A stretch of DNA of 64,000 bases from Agrilutibacter niabensis (GTDB lineage Bacteria > Pseudomonadota > Gammaproteobacteria > Xanthomonadales > Xanthomonadaceae): assembly GCF_042657165.1 (NCBI RefSeq), contig NZ_JBHSNJ010000013.1, positions 62,001 through 126,000 on the forward strand. Direction: 5' to 3'. The notes beneath the pieces are model-generated. The model was not told the origin of the DNA and searched no databases. It saw only the letters and a program-made list of their open reading frames with translations. Shown piece by piece: positions 33,121 to 40,568 of this stretch (within the stretch, counting starts at the first letter, position 1; each line of letters opens with the position of its first letter). The translations under genes and the position numbers were made by a program.

Positions 33121-34557
33121 TCAGTTCTCGTAGGCCGCCTCACCGTGCGAGGTGATGTCGAGGCCTTCGCGCTCGGCTTCCTCGTTGACGCGCAGGCCGA
33201 CCGTGTACTTCACGACCAGGAAGCTGATCAGCGCGACCGTGCCGGACAGCGCGACGGTCACCCCCACGCCCTGCAGCTGGATCCACACCTGCGCGGCGAT
33301 GTCGTACTCGGGCAGCGCGGTTTCGGTGACGTAGTCCCAGATGCCGGCGCCACCCAGCGACGGCGCGGCGAACACGCCCGTCAGCACTGCGCCGAGGATG
33401 CCGCCGATGCCGTGCACGCCGAACACGTCGAGCGAGTCGTCGGCGCCCAACAGCCGCTTCAATCCGCTCACGCCCCACAGGCACACCACGCCGGCGAGCG
33501 CGCCCATCACGAGCGCACCGCACAGGCCGACGAAGCCCGCGGCCGGGGTGATCGCCACCAGGCCCGCGACCGCGCCCGAGGCGGCGCCAAGCATCGACGG
33601 CTTGCCCTTGCCGATCCACTCCACCGTGGTCCAGCCCAGCACCGCGGCCGCGGTGGCCAGGAAGGTGTTGACGAAGGCCTGCGCGGCGACGGCATTGGCT
33701 TCCAGTGCGGACCCGGCGTTGAAGCCGAACCAGCCCACCCACAGGATCGACGCGCCGACCATGGTCTGGGTCAGGTTGTGCGGCTTGATCGCCTCGCGGC
33801 CGTAGCCCACGCGCTTGCCGATCACGTAGGCGCCGACCAGGCCGGCGACTGCGGCGTTGATGTGCACCACCGTGCCGCCGGCGAAGTCCAGCGCCCCCTT
33901 GGCGAACAGGAAACCCGACTGCGCGAGCACGCCCGGCACGGCATCCGCGCTGGTGAACGCGTCCGGTCCCGGGAAGAACCACACCATGTGCGCCATCGGC
34001 GCGTAGGCGAAGGTGAACCACAGCACGGTGAACACCAGCACGCCGGCGAACTTCACCCGCTCGGCGAACGCACCGACGATCAGCGCACAGGTGATGCAGG
34101 CGAACGCGCCCTGGAACACGAAGAACACGAGTTCCGGGATCACCACGCCCTTGGTGAACGTCGCCGCCATCGATGCGCCGGTGAGTCCGTTGCCGAACAC
34201 GCGGTCGAAGCCGCCGACGAAGGCATTGCCCGGCGTGAACGCCAGCGAATAGCCGTACAGCACCCACAGCACCGCCACCAGCGAGAACACCAGCAGGCAC
34301 TGCATCAGCACCGACAGCACGTTCTTGCTGCGCACCAGGCCGCCGTAGAACAGCGCCAGCCCGGGCAGGGTCATGAAGATGACCAATGCCGAGCACACCA
34401 GCAACCAGGCGATGTCGCCCTTGTTCGCCGCCGGTGCCGCTGCGGCGACTTCCTGCGCGAACGCGTTCGGCGTCGCCGCCACCATCAGCAGGCCGAGCAT
34501 CGCGGCCCTGCTGCCCCATCCCGTCCGTACGCGGGATTCGATCATTGCAGTCTTCAT
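33121..34557 (-). CDS. amtB: ammonium transporter AmtB
   Basis: A 478-residue inner-membrane ammonium channel. A cleavable signal peptide (to ~residue 36, ATPNAFAQE) precedes 11 transmembrane helices. The pore histidines lie in FAGGTVVHINAAVAGLVGA and VFGVHGIGGILGAVLTG. Signatures LALFYGGLVRSKNVLS and MVWFFPGPDAF are typical, and the C-terminal tail (YTVGLRVNEEAEREGLDITSHGE) is the GlnK-docking segment. The ATG at 34557 has GAGG upstream. The gene follows glnK by 17 bp, the standard glnK-amtB operon, so GlnK should gate it. Confidence 0.96.
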   Translation of the reverse strand: MKTAMIESRVRTGWGSRAAMLGLLMVAATPNAFAQEVAAAAPAANKGDIAWLLVCSALVIFMTLPGLALFYGGLVRSKNVLSVLMQCLLVFSLVAVLWVLYGYSLAFTPGNAFVGGFDRVFGNGLTGASMAATFTKGVVIPELVFFVFQGAFACITCALIVGAFAERVKFAGVLVFTVLWFTFAYAPMAHMVWFFPGPDAFTSADAVPGVLAQSGFLFAKGALDFAGGTVVHINAAVAGLVGAYVIGKRVGYGREAIKPHNLTQTMVGASILWVGWFGFNAGSALEANAVAAQAFVNTFLATAAAVLGWTTVEWIGKGKPSMLGAASGAVAGLVAITPAAGFVGLCGALVMGALAGVVCLWGVSGLKRLLGADDSLDVFGVHGIGGILGAVLTGVFAAPSLGGAGIWDYVTETALPEYDIAAQVWIQLQGVGVTVALSGTVALISFLVVKYTVGLRVNEEAEREGLDITSHGEAAYEN

Positions 34558-34574
34558 ATCGTCCTCGCGTGGGT

Positions 34575-34913
34575 TCAAAGAGCGTCGTCGTCGAGTTCGC
34601 CGGTGCGGATGCGCACCGTGCGCTCGAGGGCCTGCACGAAGATCTTGCCGTCGCCGACCTTGCCGGTCCGCGCGGCGTTGGCGAGCGCTTCCAGCGCTGC
34701 TTCCAGCGAGGCTTCCGTGACCGCGCATTCCACCTTCAGCTTGGGAAGGAAGTCGACGACGTATTCAGCGCCGCGGTACAACTCGGTATGGCCCTTCTGT
34801 CGACCGAAGCCCTTGACCTCGGTGACGGTGATGCCCGACACGCCGACGTCGGTGAGCGCTTCGCGCACCTCGTCGAGCTTGAACGGGCGGATGATCGCGG
34901 TGATCAGTTTCAT
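34575..34913 (-). CDS. glnK: nitrogen regulatory PII protein GlnK
   Basis: A 112-residue trimeric signal protein that senses 2-oxoglutarate and ATP/ADP. The N-terminus MKLITAIIRPFKLDEVREAL is typical. The T-loop is YRGAEYVVDFLPK with the uridylylation Tyr51. The nucleotide loop is KVGDGKIFVQ and the C-terminal signature is RIRTGE. It is co-transcribed with amtB, whose channel it blocks in other bacteria, and it feeds into NtrB. No sigma-54 promoter is seen directly upstream, so it probably depends on the porin gene's promoter. Confidence 0.97.
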   Translation of the reverse strand: MKLITAIIRPFKLDEVREALTDVGVSGITVTEVKGFGRQKGHTELYRGAEYVVDFLPKLKVECAVTEASLEAALEALANAARTGKVGDGKIFVQALERTVRIRTGELDDDAL

Positions 34914-34988
34914 CGCTCGGCTCCCATGGCTGTTTCTTGATCGGTTGCTGCAACCTGCGTTGCGTTCTTTCGTTCGCGCTCTCTTGGA

Positions 34989-35771
34989 TCAGAAGGTCTT
35001 GGTGATGGTCAGCACCACGGTGTCCTCGCCGAGGAAGTTGCCGTAGGCATTGGTGTAGAACGGCTCGTCGGCGTCGGTGTCGGCGTAGGCCAGCGCGGCG
35101 GAGAAGCCGTTGGCGAAGCCCTTGGTGACACCGAGCTTCCAGTCGGCGTACTCGGCGACGTCGTTGTTCTCGACCCACTGCCTGCCGCCGTGGACGTTGA
35201 GCGTCCAGGTCGGCACGAATTCCCAGTTGGCGTTGAGGTCGAGGTAGCCGCTGCCGTCGGAGTCGGTGTAGCCGAACAGGTCGGTCAGCGCGTACGAGTA
35301 CTTCGCGCCGAAGGTGGTGCCGGCATAGGGGCCGAAGGTGATGCCGGCGTAGATCTCGCCGGTGTCTGGGCTGTTGAAGCCGGACGGGTAGTCGCCCGGA
35401 TACCAGTAGTACAGCGCGCCGACGTCATAGGCGACCGTATCGCTGAACTTGCCGCGATAGCCGCCGTAGACGTCGAGTTCCAGGCTGCTCGAGACGGGAA
35501 TCCCGAACGCGGTGAGGTCAGACAGCCAGCTGATGTTGCTGCCCCAGGTGCCGACGTAAAGGCCGCTGTCGGCGGCGTATTCCAGGCCGGCCTGCAATGC
35601 AGGCTCCTGGTTGTTCTGGGAGATGCCGCGGAACAGGTAATCGCTGGTGAGCGCGACCGATCCGGCGACGCCGGCGTGCGCGCTGCCGGCAGGTGCGAGG
35701 GCGAGAAGGACGCCAAAGGCAATGGACGAAACAATGGCAATGGAACGATGCGTCATGACACAGGCCCTCAT
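34989..35771 (-). CDS. TorF family putative porin
   Basis: A 260-residue outer-membrane protein. After a signal peptide (cleavage near AGSAHA-GV), the TorF signature VALTSDYLFRGISQNNQEPA appears and is followed by amphipathic beta strands up to the terminal aromatic strand ending TVVLTITKTF. The start at 35771 has GGGGAGGG upstream; an ATG at 35756 has a slightly weaker site. The gene comes 75 bp before glnK on the same strand. Such porins precede glnK-amtB in several proteobacteria, and a role in nitrogen-source passage is inferred from this linkage only. Confidence 0.85.
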   Translation of the reverse strand: MRACVMTHRSIAIVSSIAFGVLLALAPAGSAHAGVAGSVALTSDYLFRGISQNNQEPALQAGLEYAADSGLYVGTWGSNISWLSDLTAFGIPVSSSLELDVYGGYRGKFSDTVAYDVGALYYWYPGDYPSGFNSPDTGEIYAGITFGPYAGTTFGAKYSYALTDLFGYTDSDGSGYLDLNANWEFVPTWTLNVHGGRQWVENNDVAEYADWKLGVTKGFANGFSAALAYADTDADEPFYTNAYGNFLGEDTVVLTITKTF

Positions 35772-35980
35772 GGTGGTTGGCCCTCCCCGGGTCAATTGCT
35801 CATGGTTCTGTGTTGCCCGCGGATGCAACGGCATCCGGGTCTATCGTTGTTGCGGCAACGTGCGTGCATCCCTGCGGTCGCAACGCAACGGGCAGCCGAC
35901 TGGCGCACCGTAGTCCGGCGCTGTTGTTGTATTCCAGGTGGCTTGTTGCGGAGGACGGCGCGGCCGTCGCGTGGTGCAGG

Positions 35981-36150
35981 CCCGCGGGGATGGCCGCGGT
36001 TGGACGTGATGCGCGCTCGCAGGGGCGGCCGCGAGGCGGAGATGTTGCGCGCTCGCGCAGGTCGCGAGGCTGTCGTCTTCCGCGCTTGCGGGGATGGCCG
36101 CAATGCGAAGCTGGTGCCCGTCCGCGGGGATCGTGGCCGCGGGACGCTGG
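35981..36150 (+). repeat. decayed tandem repeat array, ~33-36-bp units
   Basis: Units begin near 35979, 36012, 36048, 36081 and 36117, each opening CGCGCTCGC or a close variant (CGCGCTTGC, CCCGTCCGC). Most continue with GGGGATGGCCGC-like text. Spacings of 33 and 36 are multiples of three, so the array may be the remnant of a repeat-protein gene or a minisatellite. Confidence 0.65.
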
Positions 36151-36181
36151 AGCGATTGTTTCTGTTTCTGTTTCTGTTCTC

Positions 36182-36213
36182 CTTCTCCCCCCGGGAGAAG
36201 GTGCCCGCAGGGC
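36182..36213. repeat. REP-like hairpin repeat, copy 1
   Basis: A perfect 8-bp stem (CTTCTCCC/GGGAGAAG around CCC, 36182-36200) is followed by GCCC-GCA-GGGC. The following GGATGAGGG is the usual end of this xanthomonad intergenic repeat. It is inverted relative to the copy at 36321-36355. Confidence 0.6.
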
Positions 36214-36320
36214 GGATGAGGGCCGAACGAAGCAGGTGACCTGATCAGTCGAGATCGTTCAACACGCGCAATACGAACGCGGTCCGACCCAGCGATCTGG
36301 AACAACTGCTTCTTCGCCGA

Positions 36321-36355
36321 CCCTCACCCCAACCCCTCTCCCGGAGGGAGAGGGG
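36321..36355. repeat. REP-like hairpin repeat, copy 2, downstream of glnA
   Basis: CCCTCACCCCAA leads into a perfect 10-bp stem (CCCCTCTCCC at 36333-36342 and GGGAGAGGGG at 36346-36355). It lies just past the glnA stop and could form the 3' end of glnA mRNA, though no U-tract follows on the minus strand. Confidence 0.6.
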
Positions 36356-36376
36356 CTTTCAACATTCCGCTCGACC

Positions 36377-37786
36377 TTAGATCGTGTAGTACATCTGGTA
36401 TTCGAGCGGATGCGTCGCCGCGCGGAAGCGGGTGACTTCCTGCATCTTCAGCGCGATGTAGCCGTCGATGAAGTCGTCGGTGAACACGCCGCCGGCCTTG
36501 AGGAACTCGCGATCCTTGTCGAGCGCTTCCAGTGCCTGGTCGAGCGAGTGGCACACGGTCGGAATGTTCTTCTCTTCTTCCGGCGGCAGGTCGTACAGAT
36601 CCTTGTCGCTCGGCGCGCCCGGATCGATCTGGTTCTTGATGCCATCCAGGCCGGCCATCATCAGCGCGGCGAAGATCAGGTAGCCGGAGTTCATGGGATC
36701 GGGGAAGCGGATCTCGATGCGGCGCGCCTTCGGGTTGGCGACGTACGGAATGCGACACGAGGCCGAACGGTTGCGAGCCGAGTAGGCCAGCATCACCGGC
36801 GCTTCGTAACCCGGCACCAGGCGCTTGTACGAGTTGGTCGTCGAGTTGGCGAACGCGTTGATCGCGCGGGCGTGCTTGAAGATGCCGCCGATGTACCACA
36901 GCGCCATCTGCGACAGGCCGCCGTAGCCGTCGCCGGAGAACAGGTTGACGCCGCCCTTGGCGAGCGACTGGTGCACGTGCATGCCGCTGCCGTTGTCGCC
37001 GACGATCGGCTTGGGCATGAAGGTCGCGGTCTTGCCGTTGCGGTGGGCGACGTTCTTGATGATGTACTTCATCGTCAGCAGTTCGTCGGCTTTCTGCACC
37101 AGGGTGTTGAACTTTGTGCCGATCTCGCACTGGCCGGCGTTGGCCACCTCGTGGTGGTGCACTTCGACTTCGATGCCGACCTGCTCCAGGGTCTTGCACA
37201 TCTCGGCGCGGATGTCGTGCAGCGAGTCGAGCGGTGCGACCGGGAAGTAGCCGCCCTTCACCATCGGACGGTAGCCGGTGTTGCCGCCTTCGTACTCGCG
37301 GCCGGAGTTCCAGTGTGCTTCTTCCGAATCGATGTGGAAGAAGGTGTGGCCCATGTCATTGGCGAAACGGACGCTGTCGAAGATGAAGAATTCCGGTTCC
37401 GGACCGAAGAACGCGGTGTCGGCGATGCCCGACGCCTTGAGGTGGGCCTCGGCGCGCTTGGCGATGCCGCGCGGGTCGCGCGAGTAGGCCTGCATGGTCG
37501 CCGGGTCGAGGATGTCGCAGGTCAGCACCAGGGTCGGATCGGCGGTGAACGGATCCAGGAACGCGGTGGACGCGTCGGGCAGCAGCACCATGTCGGATTC
37601 GTTGATGCCCTTCCAGCCCGAGATCGACGAACCGTCGAACATCTTGCCGTCCTCGAACAGGCTGGCCTCGACGATCGACTTGGGGAAGGTCACGTGGTGC
37701 TGGACACCGCGCATGTCGGCGAAGCGCAGGTCGACGAATTCGACCTTGTGGTCCTTGATGAGCTTTTCGACGTGTTCGAGGGACAT
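36377..37786 (-). CDS. glnA: glutamine synthetase, type I
   Basis: A 469-residue dodecameric enzyme that joins ammonia to glutamate using ATP. The length is exactly that of GSI-beta. Signatures are VEFVDLRFADMRGVQHHVTF, FDGSSISGWKGINESDM, FGPEPEFFIFD, the ATP loop FMPKPIVGDNGSGMHVHQSL, and NPKARRIEIR. The adenylylation site Tyr398 lies in LYDLPPEE, so it is under GlnE control in principle. The frame extends to 38092, but MSLEHVEKLIKDH at 37786 with GGAG upstream is the true start. Transcription probably comes from a sigma-54 promoter with two NtrC-type sites. Confidence 0.97.
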   Translation of the reverse strand: MSLEHVEKLIKDHKVEFVDLRFADMRGVQHHVTFPKSIVEASLFEDGKMFDGSSISGWKGINESDMVLLPDASTAFLDPFTADPTLVLTCDILDPATMQAYSRDPRGIAKRAEAHLKASGIADTAFFGPEPEFFIFDSVRFANDMGHTFFHIDSEEAHWNSGREYEGGNTGYRPMVKGGYFPVAPLDSLHDIRAEMCKTLEQVGIEVEVHHHEVANAGQCEIGTKFNTLVQKADELLTMKYIIKNVAHRNGKTATFMPKPIVGDNGSGMHVHQSLAKGGVNLFSGDGYGGLSQMALWYIGGIFKHARAINAFANSTTNSYKRLVPGYEAPVMLAYSARNRSASCRIPYVANPKARRIEIRFPDPMNSGYLIFAALMMAGLDGIKNQIDPGAPSDKDLYDLPPEEEKNIPTVCHSLDQALEALDKDREFLKAGGVFTDDFIDGYIALKMQEVTRFRAATHPLEYQMYYTI

Positions 37787-37834
37787 GGAAACTCCGGGGC
37801 GATGGGAAGGTTGAAGCGGAACGGTGGTCTTTAC

Positions 37835-37849
37835 GCAAGCCGCGTGCCA
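37835..37849 (-). promoter_or_regulatory. sigma-54 promoter of glnA
   Basis: On the minus strand TGGCACGCGGCTTGC matches the sigma-54 consensus TGGCACG-N4-TTGC, with exactly 10 bp between the GG and GC doublets. The predicted RNA start is near 37823, giving a ~37-nt leader to the ATG at 37786. In this context it is as clear as such a site can be without experiment. Confidence 0.9.
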
Positions 37850-37910
37850 GCTTTTTCGGCGGCGTAAGCCATTGTTTTTTCTATTCACACCGCCCGTCGA
37901 TGCCCATGAC

Positions 37911-37927
37911 CGCCCCAATCTGGGGCG
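37911..37927. promoter_or_regulatory. NtrC-type palindrome, glnA-proximal
   Basis: CGCCCCAATCTGGGGCG is a perfect 7-bp inverted repeat with a 3-bp spacer, the NtrC layout. It matches the consensus at 10 of 14 positions. Its centre is about 96 bp upstream of the predicted glnA RNA start. Confidence 0.55.
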
Positions 37928-37940
37928 CCCGACACCCCTG

Positions 37941-37957
37941 TGCACGTATTTGGTGCA
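37941..37957. promoter_or_regulatory. NtrC-type palindrome, glnA-distal
   Basis: TGCACGTATTTGGTGCA matches TGCACCA-N3-TGGTGCA at 12 of 14 positions. Its centre is 30 bp (about three helical turns) from the proximal site and ~126 bp upstream of the RNA start, like the paired enhancer of enterobacterial glnA. Confidence 0.75.
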
Positions 37958-38091
37958 TCCGGCGTCGGCTATGCTGCGCGCTGTTTTTGCGATGCGGATG
38001 TCATCCGCCTGTCTTCCCGCGAAGCCAGGAATGTCGCGTACTCCGCATCCGGCCGGACCGGCTCCCACCAGCACTCTGCCCCACGCCCCCA

Positions 38092-38901
38092 ATGCTCAAC
38101 CACCTCGCCGCCCTGCTGCTCGGCATCATCGAAGGCATCACCGAGTTCCTGCCGATCTCCAGCACCGGCCACCTGCTGATCGCCGAACGCTGGCTCGGCC
38201 ATCGCAGCGACCTGTTCAATGTTTCGATCCAGGCCGGGGCGATCCTCGCGGTGGTGCTGATCTACCGGCAGCGGCTGTGGCAGCTGGCGACGCAGTTCTT
38301 CACCGAGCACGCGAGCCGCGAGTACGCGTGGAAGCTCGCGGTAGCCTTCGGCGTCACCGCGACATTGGGCCTCGCCCTGAAGCGCGGCGGATTCCAGCTT
38401 CCCGAGACGGTGACCCCGATCGCGTGGGCGCTGCTGATCGGCGCGGTGTGGATGGTCGCCGCCGAGTACTTCGCCGGCCGCCGCGCTGCCGTGCTGGGCG
38501 AACGCACCACGATCACCTGGACGGTGGCGATCCTGGTCGGGCTGGCGCAGGTGGTGGCCGGGGTGTTCCCGGGGACGTCGCGTTCGGCGACCACCATCTT
38601 CGTCGCCCTGCTCGCGGGCACGACCAGTCGCGCGGCGGCGACCGAGTTCGCGTTCCTGGTCGGCATCCCGACCATGTTCGCCGCCACCGGTTACGAACTG
38701 ATCGAAGTCGTCGGCACCGGCGAAGCGGCGCACGAGGACTGGTCGGCGCTTGCGGTCGCCTTCGTCGCCTCGGCGGTCACCGCGTTCGTCGCGGTGAGGT
38801 GGCTGCTGCACTACATCCAGAACCACCGCTTCACGGTATTCGCCGTGTATCGCGTTGCGCTGGGCATCGCGCTGCTGATGCTGGTGCCCGCCGGCAGCTG
38901 A
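38092..38901 (+). CDS. uppP: undecaprenyl-diphosphatase UppP (BacA)
   Basis: A 269-residue inner-membrane enzyme that dephosphorylates undecaprenyl pyrophosphate for peptidoglycan and O-antigen carrier recycling; overexpression gives bacitracin resistance in E. coli. The two signatures are GIIEGITEFLPISSTGHLLI (residues ~10-29) and the catalytic VFPGTSRSATT. About eight transmembrane helices are visible. The start at 38092 (MLNHLAALLLG) matches the family; the frame is open from 37900 but runs through the glnA control region. The gene is divergent from glnA. Confidence 0.96.
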   Translation: MLNHLAALLLGIIEGITEFLPISSTGHLLIAERWLGHRSDLFNVSIQAGAILAVVLIYRQRLWQLATQFFTEHASREYAWKLAVAFGVTATLGLALKRGGFQLPETVTPIAWALLIGAVWMVAAEYFAGRRAAVLGERTTITWTVAILVGLAQVVAGVFPGTSRSATTIFVALLAGTTSRAAATEFAFLVGIPTMFAATGYELIEVVGTGEAAHEDWSALAVAFVASAVTAFVAVRWLLHYIQNHRFTVFAVYRVALGIALLMLVPAGS

Positions 38902-38965
38902 CGCGTCATCGCCGGCACAGGTGACCGGCGGTATCGTCGGCGCCAGTCCACATGGAGTGACCGGC

Positions 38966-39784
38966 ATGGCCTTCAAGCGCCTTCTTCCGCTCTGCGTCGC
39001 CCTGACCGCCGCGCTCGCCGCGTGCACCACGGCCCCGGGCGGGAACCCCGACCAGCCCAAGGCCGCACCTCCGGCCCCGGCGGCGACTGCGCCGGACGTG
39101 CGGCTGGAGGCCTACCACTGGGATCTGGCCCGCGCGAACGATGCGCGCGGCGCCGCCATCGCCGCGCTGCAGCCGGCGACCGGCAAGCCGCTGCGGCTGG
39201 ATTTCAGCCAGGGCCGCCTCGGGATCAGCGGCGGCTGCAACCGCATCGGCGGTTCCTACCAGCACGAGCGCGGCGCCTTGCGCGTCGGGCCATTGATGCA
39301 GACCGAGATGGCGTGCGCGGATCGTCGCCTCATGGACCTCGACGCCGCGATCGCCGCGCGCCTGGCGGGCACGCTGCAGGCCCAGGCGATCGCCGGCGAT
39401 ACCCCCCAGCTGCAACTGACCGCCGCCAACGGCGACATCCTCGTCTTCACCGGCGCAGCCACGCCGCAGACCCGCTACGGCAGCGCAGGCACCACGGTGT
39501 TCTTCGAGGTCGCGCCGCAGCGCAAGACCTGCCCGCACCCGATGATCCCGGACATGCAATGCCTGCAGGTGCGCCCGCGTACGTACGCCGACAATGGCAC
39601 GCTCGCCTCGCAAGGCGAATGGCGGCCGCTGTACCAGGAGATCGAGGGCTACACGCACGTACCGGGTACGCGCAACGTGCTACGGGTGAAGCAGTTCACC
39701 GTCGCGAATCCGCCCGCCGATGGTTCGTCGGTGGCGTACGTACTGGACATGGTGGTCGAGTCGGAACTCGTCGATGCGCGCTGA
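38966..39784 (+). CDS. META and DUF4377 domain lipoprotein
   Basis: A 272-residue envelope lipoprotein. The signal ends TAALAACTT (Cys20), then a Pro/Ala linker. Residues ~45-165 form a META domain, recognisable by LRLDFSQGRLGISGGCNRIGGSY in two parts and LMQTEMACADRRLMDLD. The C-terminal ~100 residues are a DUF4377 domain: TTVFFEVAPQRKTCPHPMIP, MQCLQVRPRTYA, and WRPLYQEIEGYTHVPGTRNV. META proteins such as HslJ are linked to heat shock and novobiocin tolerance. The start at 38966 fits the signal peptide. The META plus DUF4377 fusion is known from several gammaproteobacteria. Confidence 0.86.
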   Translation: MAFKRLLPLCVALTAALAACTTAPGGNPDQPKAAPPAPAATAPDVRLEAYHWDLARANDARGAAIAALQPATGKPLRLDFSQGRLGISGGCNRIGGSYQHERGALRVGPLMQTEMACADRRLMDLDAAIAARLAGTLQAQAIAGDTPQLQLTAANGDILVFTGAATPQTRYGSAGTTVFFEVAPQRKTCPHPMIPDMQCLQVRPRTYADNGTLASQGEWRPLYQEIEGYTHVPGTRNVLRVKQFTVANPPADGSSVAYVLDMVVESELVDAR

Positions 39785-39835
39785 GCGCGTCGCCGCTTCG
39801 CGGGGCGGGCACTGCGGCGCCCCGCCCGGCGATGC

Positions 39836-40447
39836 TCAATCCTTGACCGCGGGATTGAGCGAATAGGTGGCGTAGATCGAGGCCTCGCCGAGCACATGGC
39901 CCTGCATCGCCTGCAGCACGTCGCCGGCGGTGAAGCGCGCTGGCACGTCGAGCCTGGCCACGTCGAGCGCGAACACGCGGAAGAAGTAGCGGTGCAGGCG
40001 CAGGTCGTGCGGCGGCGGGAACGCGCCGTCGTAGCCGCGCCAGTCGCCGCGCATGGCGGGATCGTTGGCGAACCAGCCGGTGTAGTCGTTGAGGCCCTGG
40101 CGACTGCCCGCCGGTCCCTGGGGCTCCGCCTTGCCGTGCGGCTGCACGCCGTCGCTGCAGCTGCCGGCGGCGATCGCCTGCACGTCGGCGGGAATGTCGA
40201 CCATCGCCCAGTGGGTGAAGTCGGTGCGCGGCTGGTCGGCCGGGATCTGCGCCGGGTCGGCGTCGGTGGGCACGTCCGGGTCGATGCACAGCAGCGCGAA
40301 CGACTGCGTGCCGGCCGGCACGTCGCTCCACGCCAGGTGCGGATTGCGATTGGGCGCGAAGCCATGGCCGTCGGCGGTGGGCTGGCCGGCCGCGAACTCG
40401 ACGGGCAGGCGCTGGCGGTGCTCGAAACTGTCGCTGCGGATCTTCAT
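39836..40447 (-). CDS. YbhB/YbcL family PEBP-like protein
   Basis: A 203-residue cytosolic protein of the phosphatidylethanolamine-binding/Raf-kinase-inhibitor-like fold. Ligand-pocket signatures are PHLAWSDVPAGTQSFALLCIDPDVP, DFTHWAMVDIPAD and the loop GYDGAFPPPHDLRLHRYFFRVFALD. No signal peptide is present, as in YbhB. The family's bacterial function is unclear. It is convergent with the META lipoprotein gene. Confidence 0.92.
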   Translation of the reverse strand: MKIRSDSFEHRQRLPVEFAAGQPTADGHGFAPNRNPHLAWSDVPAGTQSFALLCIDPDVPTDADPAQIPADQPRTDFTHWAMVDIPADVQAIAAGSCSDGVQPHGKAEPQGPAGSRQGLNDYTGWFANDPAMRGDWRGYDGAFPPPHDLRLHRYFFRVFALDVARLDVPARFTAGDVLQAMQGHVLGEASIYATYSLNPAVKD

Positions 40448-40568
40448 GACGACTCCCTTGTGATGGTCGCCCGCGGTTGGCGGCGTTCTGCGCGCGACCG
40501 TTTGTCATGTCGCGGCGAAGGCATGCACCTTCGCCGTGGCCCTGCTGCGTTCTCGCAATCGTGCGCGA

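Larger units (their letters stand above)
35772..36376. other. 605-bp non-coding gap between the porin gene and glnA
   Basis: No convincing gene was found on either strand. The first ~200 bp should contain the porin-glnK-amtB promoter, but I could not find a sigma-54 element with correct spacing. The middle holds a decayed 33-36-bp repeat array (35981-36150), and the glnA side holds two hairpin repeats in opposite orientation. Confidence 0.7.

Noticed and set aside
35772..35980. Sigma-54 promoter before the TorF-glnK-amtB genes
   Set aside because: Several GG...GC pairs exist on the minus strand (e.g. CGGCTGCCCGTTGC) but their spacing is 8, 9 or 13 bp, not 10.
36410..37867. A 485-codon frame opposite glnA
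   Set aside because: glnA matches family length and motifs exactly; the opposite frame crosses the sigma-54 promoter.
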